From the NCBI GenBank assembly GCA_902826685.1, contig CADEFT010000018.1, positions 78,961 to 142,960 of the forward strand: a DNA stretch of 64,000 nucleotides, given 5' to 3'. The notes under the pieces are model-generated. The model was not told the origin of the DNA. It worked only from the letters and a program-made list of their open reading frames with translations, and ran no database searches. Source of the stretch: an uncultured Acidobacteriota bacterium. Lineage in GTDB: Bacteria; Acidobacteriota; Terriglobia; Bryobacterales; Bryobacteraceae. Made by a program: the position numbers and the translations under genes. Positions 9,047-17,364 of this stretch are shown piece after piece (positions within the stretch are counted from its first letter, which is position 1; each line of letters starts with the position of its first letter).

Positions 9047-10354
9047 ATGGTTATATGGCTTTGGTCGATTCTGCTGGTGCTGAGTCAAGTTCACGCGCAA
9101 GATAGTGAACCATTCGGCGGTTTGCGGTTCCGGGCGATACCCGGCGTGCCCGGTGCACAACTGAAGATCAACGACGCGGGCGACCTCCTGGTGAGCAAGC
9201 CCGGCCGTATCATCCGCGCCGATGGCAGCGAGATCGATCTGGGCCTGCACTCCGACGCCACAGCCGTCGCCATAAACAATCGGGGACAGGTTCTGGTGCA
9301 GCAAGGCGACAAGATGTTCCTGCGCCAGGCGGATGGAACACTCGAGTCGAGGGACTATCCGGGTGCGTTTGAGGTTCGGGGCCATGCGCTGAACGACGCG
9401 GGGCAGATCGCCGGTTTCGCGCGCGTTTTCGCCGGAGGTCACATGGTGTTGTGGGACGAAACAGGAACTCCAAGCGCGCTGCCTAGTCTGTTCAGTCTTA
9501 ATAGTCATCAACTGATGGCAATCAACGGGGCTGGTGAACTGGCGGGCGGTTATTCCAAAGGCTCCGGTCCCTATGGAGTGTTCCGCCGTACGCCAGACGG
9601 TTTCTTCCGGGAGGTTGGCACTGCCGTCCGCTTTCCTTCGATAGGGCTGAGCGACTCGGGGTTATTGTTCTTCACGCATTCTTATGCACTAGGCAGCGTG
9701 AACACGGAAATTCGCGCGAACGATGGTGCGGTTCTGTATGCCGCAAGGGACACCTATATTCGACCGAGCGGTTCGACCCCTTTGATTTCGAGTATGAGTC
9801 CAAACGGAAGGCTGTTTGTGGGCCGGCTCTTTCCATGGGGTCCAGACTTTGTGGCGGAAGGCTGCGCCACGGAAGTTACGCCACGGAAGGCCGACCTTCC
9901 ACTGGAAGGTGGGACGATTGTGTTGGCGGTCGCAGCGGCCCAGGATTGCGAGTGGTACTACAGCGGTTCGCGACGCAGAGGCGACGCCGAGATTTCGCTG
10001 CGCATTGAACCGTCACAGGTTCCGAAACTGGTACATGCGACGGTAGCAGGCAAGGATGTCGTAATTCGCCAAGGAGAGGGCGGCTGTGAGTACTCGCTTC
10101 CGGGTTCGGCGTTCTTGGTTCCTCCGGCTGGAGGTACAGTTTCCGTTTCCATCCGAACGGAACCCGATTGCGCCTGGACGGCCATAGCGCCAAGTGATTC
10201 GACCGTGAATCCGCCATCGGGGTTCGGACCGGGCGAAATATTGCTCACGATCGGACCGGTTCAACCGAGCCCACTTCCTTACCGATCACGAGAGTTTACG
10301 ATCGCAGGGCAAAGATTCATCGTGGTCCAGCGCTCGCGGCCTGAGGGATTGTGA
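9047..10354 (+). CDS. Secreted protein with HAF repeats and BACON-like C-terminal domains
   Basis: A 435-residue protein with a Sec signal (about residues 1-18, ending VHAQ). The middle shows HAF-type repeats, each with an A-(I/L)-N-x-x-G-(Q/E) core: AINNRGQV, ALNDAGQIAG, AINGAGELAG. The C-terminal 150 residues contain two Cys-bearing, beta-rich units with GGTVSVSIRTEPDCAW and a final FIVVQRS strand, which resemble BACON domains found in secreted Acidobacteriota and Bacteroidota proteins. Probably surface or extracellular; no catalytic motif is visible. Its end overlaps the convergent hydrolase gene by 38 bp, and base composition is somewhat AT-richer than the flanks. Confidence 0.7.
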   Translation: MVIWLWSILLVLSQVHAQDSEPFGGLRFRAIPGVPGAQLKINDAGDLLVSKPGRIIRADGSEIDLGLHSDATAVAINNRGQVLVQQGDKMFLRQADGTLESRDYPGAFEVRGHALNDAGQIAGFARVFAGGHMVLWDETGTPSALPSLFSLNSHQLMAINGAGELAGGYSKGSGPYGVFRRTPDGFFREVGTAVRFPSIGLSDSGLLFFTHSYALGSVNTEIRANDGAVLYAARDTYIRPSGSTPLISSMSPNGRLFVGRLFPWGPDFVAEGCATEVTPRKADLPLEGGTIVLAVAAAQDCEWYYSGSRRRGDAEISLRIEPSQVPKLVHATVAGKDVVIRQGEGGCEYSLPGSAFLVPPAGGTVSVSIRTEPDCAWTAIAPSDSTVNPPSGFGPGEILLTIGPVQPSPLPYRSREFTIAGQRFIVVQRSRPEGL

Positions 10355-12080
10355 TCACCGGCAGCACGATATGCGAGCCGTGAAACACGGTCTGCTTGGC
10401 CACGCGCATACGCGTGCCGGTGGCGAGATCCTCACCGGTATTCAAATTGCGATCGAACTGCGGGAAGTTGCTGCTGGTGATGTCGAGGCGCACGCGGTGG
10501 CCGGGGCGGAACACGTTGGCCGTTCCGCGCATATCGATGTCGAATTCGTAAGCTTCGCCCGGCTTTAGTAGCTCGGGCTTGTCCAGGCCCTTGTGGTAAC
10601 GGGCACGCAGGACTCCTTCGGCGATGTTCATGGCGAAACCGCCGGGGTCCACATCCACGAGCTTTACGACCCAGTCGGTATCGGGACCGTCGGTGGAAGC
10701 TTTGAGTTTCATCCGCACCGGCCCGGCGATGGCCAGCGGCTCTTTCAGAAAATCGCTTGTATAGACCAGCACATCGGGCCGCGCTTCGACGGGCCGCTGG
10801 TCGACGGGGCCGGAGGAAACCGGCATGCCGCAGCAATCGTTGCCGCCGATGGTGGGCACGGGGTTGGCGGGATCGTAGACGTATTGATCCGACCCGGCAC
10901 CGGAGGGCTTGGCCATCGTGAGCTTTCCATCGCCGCGGGCGGTGTTGGCGTGGCCGCCGCTTTCGAGATACATCGACGTGAAACGCGTGCCGGGAACGGG
11001 CCAATCGGCGAAACGAACCCAACGGCCGATACCCATGACGAACAGTTCCACCGGCATTTCGCGGTCAACGCCGGTGGCGAGTCCCATCAGATGGTGATCG
11101 AAGAATTCCATCTCTCGCTCGAAGATGTGGCGCATCGCCTCGGGTCCGAAATCGACGTCGCCAAACTTGCGGCTGGGTCCATGGCCCCAGGGTCCGACGG
11201 TCATGCGCGCGCCCTGGCGGGCCGCTTCGGTACCACCTTCGCGGCGCATACCGGTGTAACCGTTGAGCGTTCCGTTTAGCAGCAGGTCGAACCAGCCGCC
11301 GTGAGTATGGGCGGGGACTTTGACGTTGGCGAAACGTTCCTCGACGCTTATCTGGCGCCAGTAGCCGTCGTAGGTTGGATGCTTCACCCAATCGCGCCAG
11401 TGCTTGACTGGCTGGCCGGAGGAAGCGAGATCGAGCGTCTCAAGCGGCAGCTTCCACATGATGTTTTCGTATTTCAGCTCCGGCGGCGCCCAACTTTCCA
11501 GATGCCAAAACTGCGGATACATGATGCGCAACGGCATGCGTACGGCTCCCCAGCCGTAGGAGACGGCCAGTTTGAAGGCGCCACCGTGGAAGAACGTATT
11601 GTGATAGAGGCTGGTGGAGGCGACGGCGGGGAAGATGGCCACAAGGCTGGGCGGCGTGAGCGCGGCGGCCTGCCACTGCACATTGCCAAGATAGGAGCCG
11701 CCTTCCATGCCCACCTTGCCGTTCGACCAGGGCTGGCGCGCGGCCCACTCGACGGTGTCGTAGCCATCGGGACCTTCGGCGCGAAACGGATCCCACCCGC
11801 CTTCGGATTCGTACCGGCCGCGCGTATCCTGAACCACCACGGCATAGCCGCGCTGGGCAAAGCCGATTTTGGTTTCATGGATGCCGTCGCGCTGTTTGCC
11901 GTAGGGGGTGCGCACGACGATGACGGGAAATTTACCGTCGCGCGCGGGCCGGTAGATATCGGCGTAGAGCTTCACGCCGTCGCGCATGGGCACGGCGACA
12001 TTACTTTCGATGCGAATCTTTTCGGTTACGGGGCGGACTTCCGCCTCGAGCAGCGCGAGCACCGGGAAGAGCCAGATCAT
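10317..12080 (-). CDS. Exported CocE/NonD family serine hydrolase
   Basis: A 587-residue protein starting at ATG 12080; the open frame upstream of this is a shadow of the next gene. A short signal peptide (MIWLFPVLALLEAEVRP) precedes the conserved VPMRDGVKLYADIYRP start of the X-Pro dipeptidyl-peptidase/CocE domain. The nucleophile elbow is GGSYLG near residue 130, and the C-terminal 200 residues form the jelly-roll domain (MKLKASTDGPDTDW, GHRVRLDITSSNFP) usual in this family. Family members cleave esters, amides or X-Pro peptides; the substrate is unknown. It follows a DMFase-like gene by 8 bp, so the two exported amide/ester-related enzymes form an operon. Confidence 0.82.
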   Translation of the reverse strand: MIWLFPVLALLEAEVRPVTEKIRIESNVAVPMRDGVKLYADIYRPARDGKFPVIVVRTPYGKQRDGIHETKIGFAQRGYAVVVQDTRGRYESEGGWDPFRAEGPDGYDTVEWAARQPWSNGKVGMEGGSYLGNVQWQAAALTPPSLVAIFPAVASTSLYHNTFFHGGAFKLAVSYGWGAVRMPLRIMYPQFWHLESWAPPELKYENIMWKLPLETLDLASSGQPVKHWRDWVKHPTYDGYWRQISVEERFANVKVPAHTHGGWFDLLLNGTLNGYTGMRREGGTEAARQGARMTVGPWGHGPSRKFGDVDFGPEAMRHIFEREMEFFDHHLMGLATGVDREMPVELFVMGIGRWVRFADWPVPGTRFTSMYLESGGHANTARGDGKLTMAKPSGAGSDQYVYDPANPVPTIGGNDCCGMPVSSGPVDQRPVEARPDVLVYTSDFLKEPLAIAGPVRMKLKASTDGPDTDWVVKLVDVDPGGFAMNIAEGVLRARYHKGLDKPELLKPGEAYEFDIDMRGTANVFRPGHRVRLDITSSNFPQFDRNLNTGEDLATGTRMRVAKQTVFHGSHIVLPVITIPQAASAGPR

Positions 12081-12088
12081 CCTGGGAA

Positions 12089-13552
12089 TTATCTCACCGG
12101 CCCCGCAAGCGCGCGACGCAGCAGGTTGTGGGTGATGCGCTGCACACGCGGGTCGGGCCCATGCGGCCGCACCCAATGCGACCAGGGCAGCATGTGGCCG
12201 GGCGGCGAGGAAAGTCCCTGCGCCCACCAGATGGTGGCGGCGTTGAAGACGAAGTTCCCTTTCGGTCCGGGATAGATGGTGGCCGTCCAATGGGCGGGAA
12301 TGACGCCGCCTTTGTGCGCGATTCCTTCGGCCACCACTTCGAGGCCGGGAATTTCGGCCGGGTCGCCGTGAAACTCCCAACCGACGAGGCCTGGAATGAA
12401 ATCGCCCTGTTTCATGCCGGTGCCTTCAAAGATCCAATGGCCGGGTTTGGTGCAGATCCAGTCGCCGCCGCCGTTGGGCGGATCGATGGTGCGGGCTCCC
12501 ATCAGAAGCGCTTCGTTGGGGCCGGGCTCGAGGTTGCCCATCCACTTCCTCTCGGCTTCGGTGAGGCCGCCGTAGCGGCCGGTGCGCGTGAGGACGCGAT
12601 CGGCCTGGCCCGCCGCGCTCGAGGAATAGGGCGTGATACCGCACACCGAGTTGCCGGAAAGAAACAGCATGTTCACGCCGGACTGCACCGCGGCCATGGC
12701 GTTGTGGAATTGCCGCAGGTCCCAGTATTCGTCGTGGCCCACGCTGAGGAAGGCACGGCCGCGGCCGGCGGTGGCGGGGTCGAGCATATCGCGATTGGCA
12801 CAGTAGGTCACGTCGTAGCCGTGCTGTTCAAGCCAATAGGCCAGCGGAAACTCCCAACACAGAAACTCGCCGGAGCCAACCGACAGCGGGTGTTCGTAAA
12901 TCTGCGCATATTTGCCGTAGGGCCGGTCGAAGCTGACGGCAACCTGCTCGGCCCAGGTGCCGCGCGGATCGGTGTAGAGGGAATAATCGTCCGGCCAGCG
13001 ATTGTAGGCCTGCCACGTATTTTCGGAACATTGAAACAGAACGTCGGCCTTGCGGCGGTCGCGGACGATGAAGACGATGTAGCTTTGCCAGGCGGGCGCG
13101 GCGGCCAGGGTGAGGCGGCCCAGGTAGACGCCGCTGAGCCAAGTCTTCGGAATCTGAATTTGGGTGGTGGCGGCCCAGCGGCATTCGCGCACGCGCTTGG
13201 GGCCTACCGGCGGATCGGGTTGCGGGGTAGCGTCGAACGGGCCGAGGCGGGTCATCAGCCGGGCCCCGGCACCGCCGTAGTAACCCATGCGAAAGATCTC
13301 GATGTGAAACGATGCCGCGGGCCGCGCACTGCAATGAATGGTGAGCGTTTCCCCCGCCTCGATGCTTTGATGGGAACAGTAGCCTTCGATGTGCGGGGAG
13401 CGGAATCCGCCGGTCTTGCCGAGCCGCACGCGCGTGAGCTGCCAGTTGGCGGCGCCCTGGCGCCGGTTCTCGCGCGTCACCGGATTCTCACGGGCGGCGC
13501 CCGCGGCGGGCGCAAACAGCATTCCCTTGAGGAAGCGGCGGCGGTGACTCAT
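12089..13552 (-). CDS. Exported protein similar to the N,N-dimethylformamidase beta-subunit C-terminal domain
   Basis: A 487-residue protein; ATG 13552 is chosen because it gives a Tat-type leader (SHRRRFLKGMLFAPAAGA). The body shows the features of the DMFase large-subunit-like domain: FRMGYYGGAGARL near residue 90, then CSENTWQAYN, HPLSVGSGEF, and the metal-region SVGHDEYWD near residue 265 followed by LSGN. Real DMFase splits dimethylformamide with an iron site; most homologues, including this, lack the small subunit and have unknown substrates. Cotranscribed with the CocE/NonD hydrolase 8 bp downstream. Confidence 0.75.
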   Translation of the reverse strand: MSHRRRFLKGMLFAPAAGAARENPVTRENRRQGAANWQLTRVRLGKTGGFRSPHIEGYCSHQSIEAGETLTIHCSARPAASFHIEIFRMGYYGGAGARLMTRLGPFDATPQPDPPVGPKRVRECRWAATTQIQIPKTWLSGVYLGRLTLAAAPAWQSYIVFIVRDRRKADVLFQCSENTWQAYNRWPDDYSLYTDPRGTWAEQVAVSFDRPYGKYAQIYEHPLSVGSGEFLCWEFPLAYWLEQHGYDVTYCANRDMLDPATAGRGRAFLSVGHDEYWDLRQFHNAMAAVQSGVNMLFLSGNSVCGITPYSSSAAGQADRVLTRTGRYGGLTEAERKWMGNLEPGPNEALLMGARTIDPPNGGGDWICTKPGHWIFEGTGMKQGDFIPGLVGWEFHGDPAEIPGLEVVAEGIAHKGGVIPAHWTATIYPGPKGNFVFNAATIWWAQGLSSPPGHMLPWSHWVRPHGPDPRVQRITHNLLRRALAGPVR

Positions 13553-13710
13553 GCTGCAACGATTGTATCGGGCACCCGGCGAGCCGGCGGAAAAGGAGCC
13601 CGAATCCGCCGGCCATCCGAATGAAACCGGCGTCCCGGTGAAGAGACGCCAGCGTTGCACCTCCCTCATGATCGGTGCGGGCGCGGAGCGACTTTAGACC
13701 GGCATGATAC

Positions 13711-13725
13711 CCTAACTTGGTTAGG
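13711..13725. promoter_or_regulatory. Perfect inverted repeat upstream of TIM-barrel isomerase gene
   Basis: CCTAAC, three bases, GTTAGG: a perfect 6-bp dyad centred 30 bp before the ATG at 13748. The size and place suit a repressor operator or a small leader hairpin. The 195-bp gap around it separates divergent genes and has no other clear element. Confidence 0.35.
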
Positions 13726-13747
13726 CTCTGAAACGAAGACAAACGCT

Positions 13748-14581
13748 ATGCTTTCGCGACGCACTTTCACTCAATCCCTGCTGGCCGCGCCTGTCCTGAC
13801 GGCCGCCTCAAAAATCAACGGCGTGATGTTGGGCGCCCAAAGCTACAGCTTCCGCGACCGCCCGCTTGAGGATGCGATCAAGGCGATGCAGGAAATCGGC
13901 ATGGGCTATTGCGAGCTTTGGCAGGGCCACGTGGAGCCGAAGGGCATGAAGCGCCCCGAGCTAAAGATGTGGCGCAAGACCGTGTCGCTCGATCATTTCA
14001 AGAAAGTGCGCGATCAGTTTCAGAAGGCGGGCATCGTTCTGTATGCCTATAACTACAGCTTCCGGGAAGATTTCGACGACGACGAAATCGCGCGCGGGTT
14101 CGCGTTCGGCAAGGCGATGGGGGTGAAGGCATTGACGGCTTCGTCGAACATCACAACGGCCAAGCGCATCGACGGACAGGCGAAGGTGGCGCGGCTGAAG
14201 GTGGGGATGCACAATCATTCGCGCATTCATGAGAATGAATTCGCGACTCCGGAAAATTTCGCCGAAGCCAAGAAGGGCCAATCGAAGTACATCGCCATCA
14301 ATTTGGACATCGGCCACTTCACCGCCGCCAATTTCGATCCGGTATCTTACCTGGAACAGCACCACGCCGACATCGTCACGCTGCACATCAAGGACCGGAA
14401 GAAAGATCAAGGCGCGAACCTGCCGTTTGGCGAAGGCGACACCAAGATCAAGGAAGTGCTTCAGCTTTTGAAGACGAAGAAGTATCCGATACCGGCCATG
14501 ATCGAGTACGAGTACAAGGGGCCGGAAACGGTCAGCGAAGTAAAGAAGTGCTTCGAGTATTGTAAGAACGCGCTGGCTTAG
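13748..14581 (+). CDS. Exported sugar phosphate isomerase/epimerase-like TIM-barrel protein
   Basis: A 277-residue protein. ATG 13748 gives a Tat-like leader with twin Arg (LSRRTFTQSLLAAPVL). The mature part is a xylose isomerase-like TIM barrel: MLGAQSYSFRDRPLEDAI, MHNHSR near residue 158, NLDIGHFTAANFDP (residues about 183-196), TLHIKDRKK and a late Glu in MIEYEYKG, giving the His/Asp/Glu metal set of the family. Acidobacteriota and Planctomycetota carry many such exported members; the sugar is unknown. The stop overlaps the stop of the convergent YCII protein. Confidence 0.8.
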   Translation: MLSRRTFTQSLLAAPVLTAASKINGVMLGAQSYSFRDRPLEDAIKAMQEIGMGYCELWQGHVEPKGMKRPELKMWRKTVSLDHFKKVRDQFQKAGIVLYAYNYSFREDFDDDEIARGFAFGKAMGVKALTASSNITTAKRIDGQAKVARLKVGMHNHSRIHENEFATPENFAEAKKGQSKYIAINLDIGHFTAANFDPVSYLEQHHADIVTLHIKDRKKDQGANLPFGEGDTKIKEVLQLLKTKKYPIPAMIEYEYKGPETVSEVKKCFEYCKNALA

Positions 14582-15216
14582 GGCAACACGTTCTCGTCCA
14601 CCCACCATTCCAGGATTTCGAACGCGGCGCCTGACGGCACGCTTGGGTTGGCGGCGGCCATTTGGCGCGCCTGGTCGAGCGTCGTGTTGCGGTAAACGAG
14701 CACTCCCAGCAAGTCCGTGGACCCGGTGAACGGTCCGCCGGCGGCGAGCTTGCCGCCGCCCGATACCGGCTTCATTTCGCCTCGCGAAGATCCGGCGCGC
14801 ACCAGAACGAGAGCATGCGGGGCCATTTTATCTTTGGCGTTCGGGTCGGCGTCGTGGATCTGCCAGTAGCGGTCGGCGATACCCTCGGGTCCAGTCCAGG
14901 AATAGGTCTCGACGGTCAGGCGCCCGGCTTTGACGGCTGGATCGGCGGACGCCAGTTCATTGGCCTCTTTGACCGAACGGCAGCGGGAAATGAGGATGCC
15001 GCGGATGGGGCCTGGGGTGCCCATGGGTCCTGCCGCGCGGAGCCAGCGTTTCTGCCCAAGCACGGTGAGATGGGCGATGTGGGCGGCCTGGATGCGCTCG
15101 GCCTCTTCCTTGGGGAGAGTGGGCCGGTCCGGCACCGCTTTCAGAAACCCGAAACAGTAATTAGCTTGGGCGCCTTGCGCCGCAAGCAGAAGAGGCAGAA
15201 GGGCAAGTGGTAGCAT
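14578..15216 (-). CDS. Exported protein with two YCII-like domains
   Basis: A 212-residue protein starting at ATG 15216 with a signal peptide of about 19 residues (LLPLLLAAQGAQA). Two repeats of about 90 residues follow, each with an AAHIAHLTVLGQ- or HALVLV-type strand and helix and a final PxVxxG segment (ADPAVKAGRLTVE, ANPSVPSGAAFEILEW), the pattern of YCII-related ferredoxin-like domains. The second half lacks part of the usual His-Asp pair. The open frame continues far upstream, but that part is the reverse of the lysine/alanine-rich carbonic anhydrase leader. Confidence 0.65.
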   Translation of the reverse strand: MLPLALLPLLLAAQGAQANYCFGFLKAVPDRPTLPKEEAERIQAAHIAHLTVLGQKRWLRAAGPMGTPGPIRGILISRCRSVKEANELASADPAVKAGRLTVETYSWTGPEGIADRYWQIHDADPNAKDKMAPHALVLVRAGSSRGEMKPVSGGGKLAAGGPFTGSTDLLGVLVYRNTTLDQARQMAAANPSVPSGAAFEILEWWVDENVLP

Positions 15217-15258
15217 CCACTCTCTATTAAACAGGAACGCCCGGCCGATAAGGGAAGA

Positions 15259-16254
15259 ATGAACAGGCGATTCTTTTTTGTTTCCGCTTCGCGCCTCTCG
15301 GTGGGAATGGCGCTGGCGGGAACAGGCGCGCTGATCGCGTCTGAATCGAAGCCGCACGGGGAGAAACCGGCCGAGAAGGGGCACGGTGAAAAAGCGCCGG
15401 AGAAAGCGGCCGCCAAGCCCGCCGAGAAGAGCCATGGCGAAGGGCACGGGGAAAAGCCGGCCGCGGCACCGAAGCCTCATGCGCCGGAGGCGACCAAGCC
15501 GCCGGCCGAAGCGGCGCACAAGGCTCCGGTCAAGCCCAAACCGGTGGCCAAGGCTAAGCCGGTGAAGGCCTCCGCCGGACATGGCCGCCCGGCCCCGTCG
15601 AGCGCGGTGGCGAAGGAAGCGGAATCGCGTCCCCAGGGCGCCGAGGAAGTTTACGCGGAGTTGAAAGCCGGCAACCGGCGGTTCGTTTCGGGCAAAATGC
15701 GGCATCCGAATCTGTCGAATCCGCGCATCCGTCAGACGGGCCGTGACGGCGACCGGCCGCTGGCGGTATTGCTATGCTGCGCCGATTCGCGCGTGGCGCC
15801 GGAACTGGTTTTCGATCAGGGAGTGGGCGATCTGTTCGCCATTCGCGTGGCCGGCAATGTCGCCAACGGCGACGAGATCGGCTCGGTGGAGTATGCGGTG
15901 GATCAACTGCATGCGCCGCTGGTGGTGGTGATGGGCCACACCGAATGCGACGCGGTGAAGGCGATCGTAGAGGGACGGCCGGTATCGGCGGCGCTTGACC
16001 GGATGGTGGCCAATATTCGCTCGGCGTTTTTGCGCACCCGCGCCGGCGCGCCTACGCTGAAGGGCAAATCTCTGTTGAAGGCCGTCGGGCAAATGAACGT
16101 CTGGGCGTCGATTGAAGAGACGCTCAAGGGCAGCGCCACGGTGCGCGACCTGGTGCGGTCGGGCGAGTTGAAGATCATCGGAGCGGAGTATCTGGTCGAG
16201 ACCGGCGAGGTCAGTTGGATGGGGCCGCATCCGGATCAGTGCGATTTCGTGTGA
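15259..16254 (+). CDS. Exported beta-class carbonic anhydrase with Lys/Ala/Pro/His-rich linker
   Basis: A 331-residue protein. Residues 1-27 form a signal; residues about 30-120 are a low-complexity linker of Ala, Lys, Pro and repeated HGE/EKP units; residues 130-331 are a complete beta-carbonic anhydrase. The zinc ligands are in CADSR (Cys near residue 172) and GHTEC (His about 227, Cys about 230), with the Asp-Arg dyad in place. It interconverts CO2 and bicarbonate, here probably in the periplasm. The divergent YCII gene starts 42 bp away. The linker resembles a wall- or membrane-spanning spacer and its histidines could bind metal (inference). Confidence 0.88.
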   Translation: MNRRFFFVSASRLSVGMALAGTGALIASESKPHGEKPAEKGHGEKAPEKAAAKPAEKSHGEGHGEKPAAAPKPHAPEATKPPAEAAHKAPVKPKPVAKAKPVKASAGHGRPAPSSAVAKEAESRPQGAEEVYAELKAGNRRFVSGKMRHPNLSNPRIRQTGRDGDRPLAVLLCCADSRVAPELVFDQGVGDLFAIRVAGNVANGDEIGSVEYAVDQLHAPLVVVMGHTECDAVKAIVEGRPVSAALDRMVANIRSAFLRTRAGAPTLKGKSLLKAVGQMNVWASIEETLKGSATVRDLVRSGELKIIGAEYLVETGEVSWMGPHPDQCDFV

Positions 16255-16257
16255 CGG

Positions 16258-17361
16258 CTACCGGCCCTGCAGCACCTGTTCATACACCGCTTCATATCGG
16301 GGAATGATGGCCGAAGTGTCGAAGCAGGTCACGGCGGTCGTTCGCGCGGCCTCCGACATGCGGTTGAACAGGCTCTCACTGGTCAGAAGCTGAATCACGC
16401 GCGCGGCCTGGCTCTCGATGTCGCCCACCGGTTCCAGAAAGCCATCGACGCCCGCCGTAATCAATTCGGCGACACCGCCCACCTGCGTGGCCACCGGCAC
16501 CACGCCGCACGCCATGCCTTCGAGCGCGGCCAGTCCGAAAGCTTCATGCTCGCTTGGCATCAGCAGCACTTTGGCCCTTGGAAAGAGCCGTTCCACATGA
16601 TCCTGCTTGCCTAGAAACGTCACGTCGTGTTCCATGCCGAGCTCACGCGCCAGTCGCTCGGCCGGACCGCGCTCGGGACCGTCGCCAGCCATCAGCAGAT
16701 GCGCGGAAACCTGCTGCCGCACGCGGGCCAGAATGCGGATGCAATCGAGCACGCGCTTGACGGGCCGGAAATTGGACACGTGAATCATGCGCGGCTCGCC
16801 TTCCGGCCGCGGCGCGGGGCGGTAAAGCTGCGTGTTCACGAAGTTTCCAATGGCGTGAATGGGATTGGAAATGCCGAAGACTTCGGTGGTGCGCTGCCGC
16901 AGGTAGTCGCTGACGGTGGTGATGGCATCGGACTGCTCCATCGAAAATTTCGTGATGCCGAAGTAGGAGGGTTCCTGTCCCACCAGCGTGATGTCGGTGC
17001 CGTGCAGAGTGGTGATGAAGGGCAGGCGCCGCCTGGAGGCCAGCATCTGTTTGGCAAGCAGCGCGGAAATCGAATGCGGAATCGCGTAGTGAACGTGCAG
17101 CAGGTCGAGGCTGTATTGTTCGGCGACCTCGGCCATGCGCGAGGCGAGCGCCAGGCAATACGGCGGATACTGAAACAGCGGGTAGCTGGTGACCTCGACC
17201 TCGTGGTAATGGATGCGCGGCAGGCCCGCGTCAAGCCGGATGGGATTGGCGTAGGTGATGAAGTGGATCTCGTGGCCGCGAGCGGCGAGTTCCAGGCCCA
17301 GCTCCGTGGCGACAATGCCGGAGCCGCCGTAGGTGGGGTAGCAGGTGATTCCAATTTTCAT
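16258..17361 (-). CDS. bshA: N-acetyl-alpha-D-glucosaminyl L-malate synthase BshA (bacillithiol synthesis)
   Basis: A 367-residue GT4 glycosyltransferase. It begins with MKIGITCYPTYGGSGIVATE, the hallmark BshA N-terminus, followed by HYAIPHS and TTLHGTDITLVG (about residues 96-135) and the C-terminal UDP-binding EHEAFGLAALEGMACG motif. BshA joins UDP-GlcNAc and L-malate in the first step to bacillithiol, the low-molecular thiol used in this phylum. BshB and BshC genes are not in this window. The gene lies 3 bp downstream of the beta-propeller lipoprotein on the same strand. Confidence 0.9.
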   Translation of the reverse strand: MKIGITCYPTYGGSGIVATELGLELAARGHEIHFITYANPIRLDAGLPRIHYHEVEVTSYPLFQYPPYCLALASRMAEVAEQYSLDLLHVHYAIPHSISALLAKQMLASRRRLPFITTLHGTDITLVGQEPSYFGITKFSMEQSDAITTVSDYLRQRTTEVFGISNPIHAIGNFVNTQLYRPAPRPEGEPRMIHVSNFRPVKRVLDCIRILARVRQQVSAHLLMAGDGPERGPAERLARELGMEHDVTFLGKQDHVERLFPRAKVLLMPSEHEAFGLAALEGMACGVVPVATQVGGVAELITAGVDGFLEPVGDIESQAARVIQLLTSESLFNRMSEAARTTAVTCFDTSAIIPRYEAVYEQVLQGR

Positions 17362-17364
17362 GCG

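Noticed and set aside
12081..12380. Upstream extension of the CocE/NonD hydrolase
   Set aside because: It overlaps the DMFase-like gene in another frame and would hide the signal peptide; ATG 12080 is preferred.
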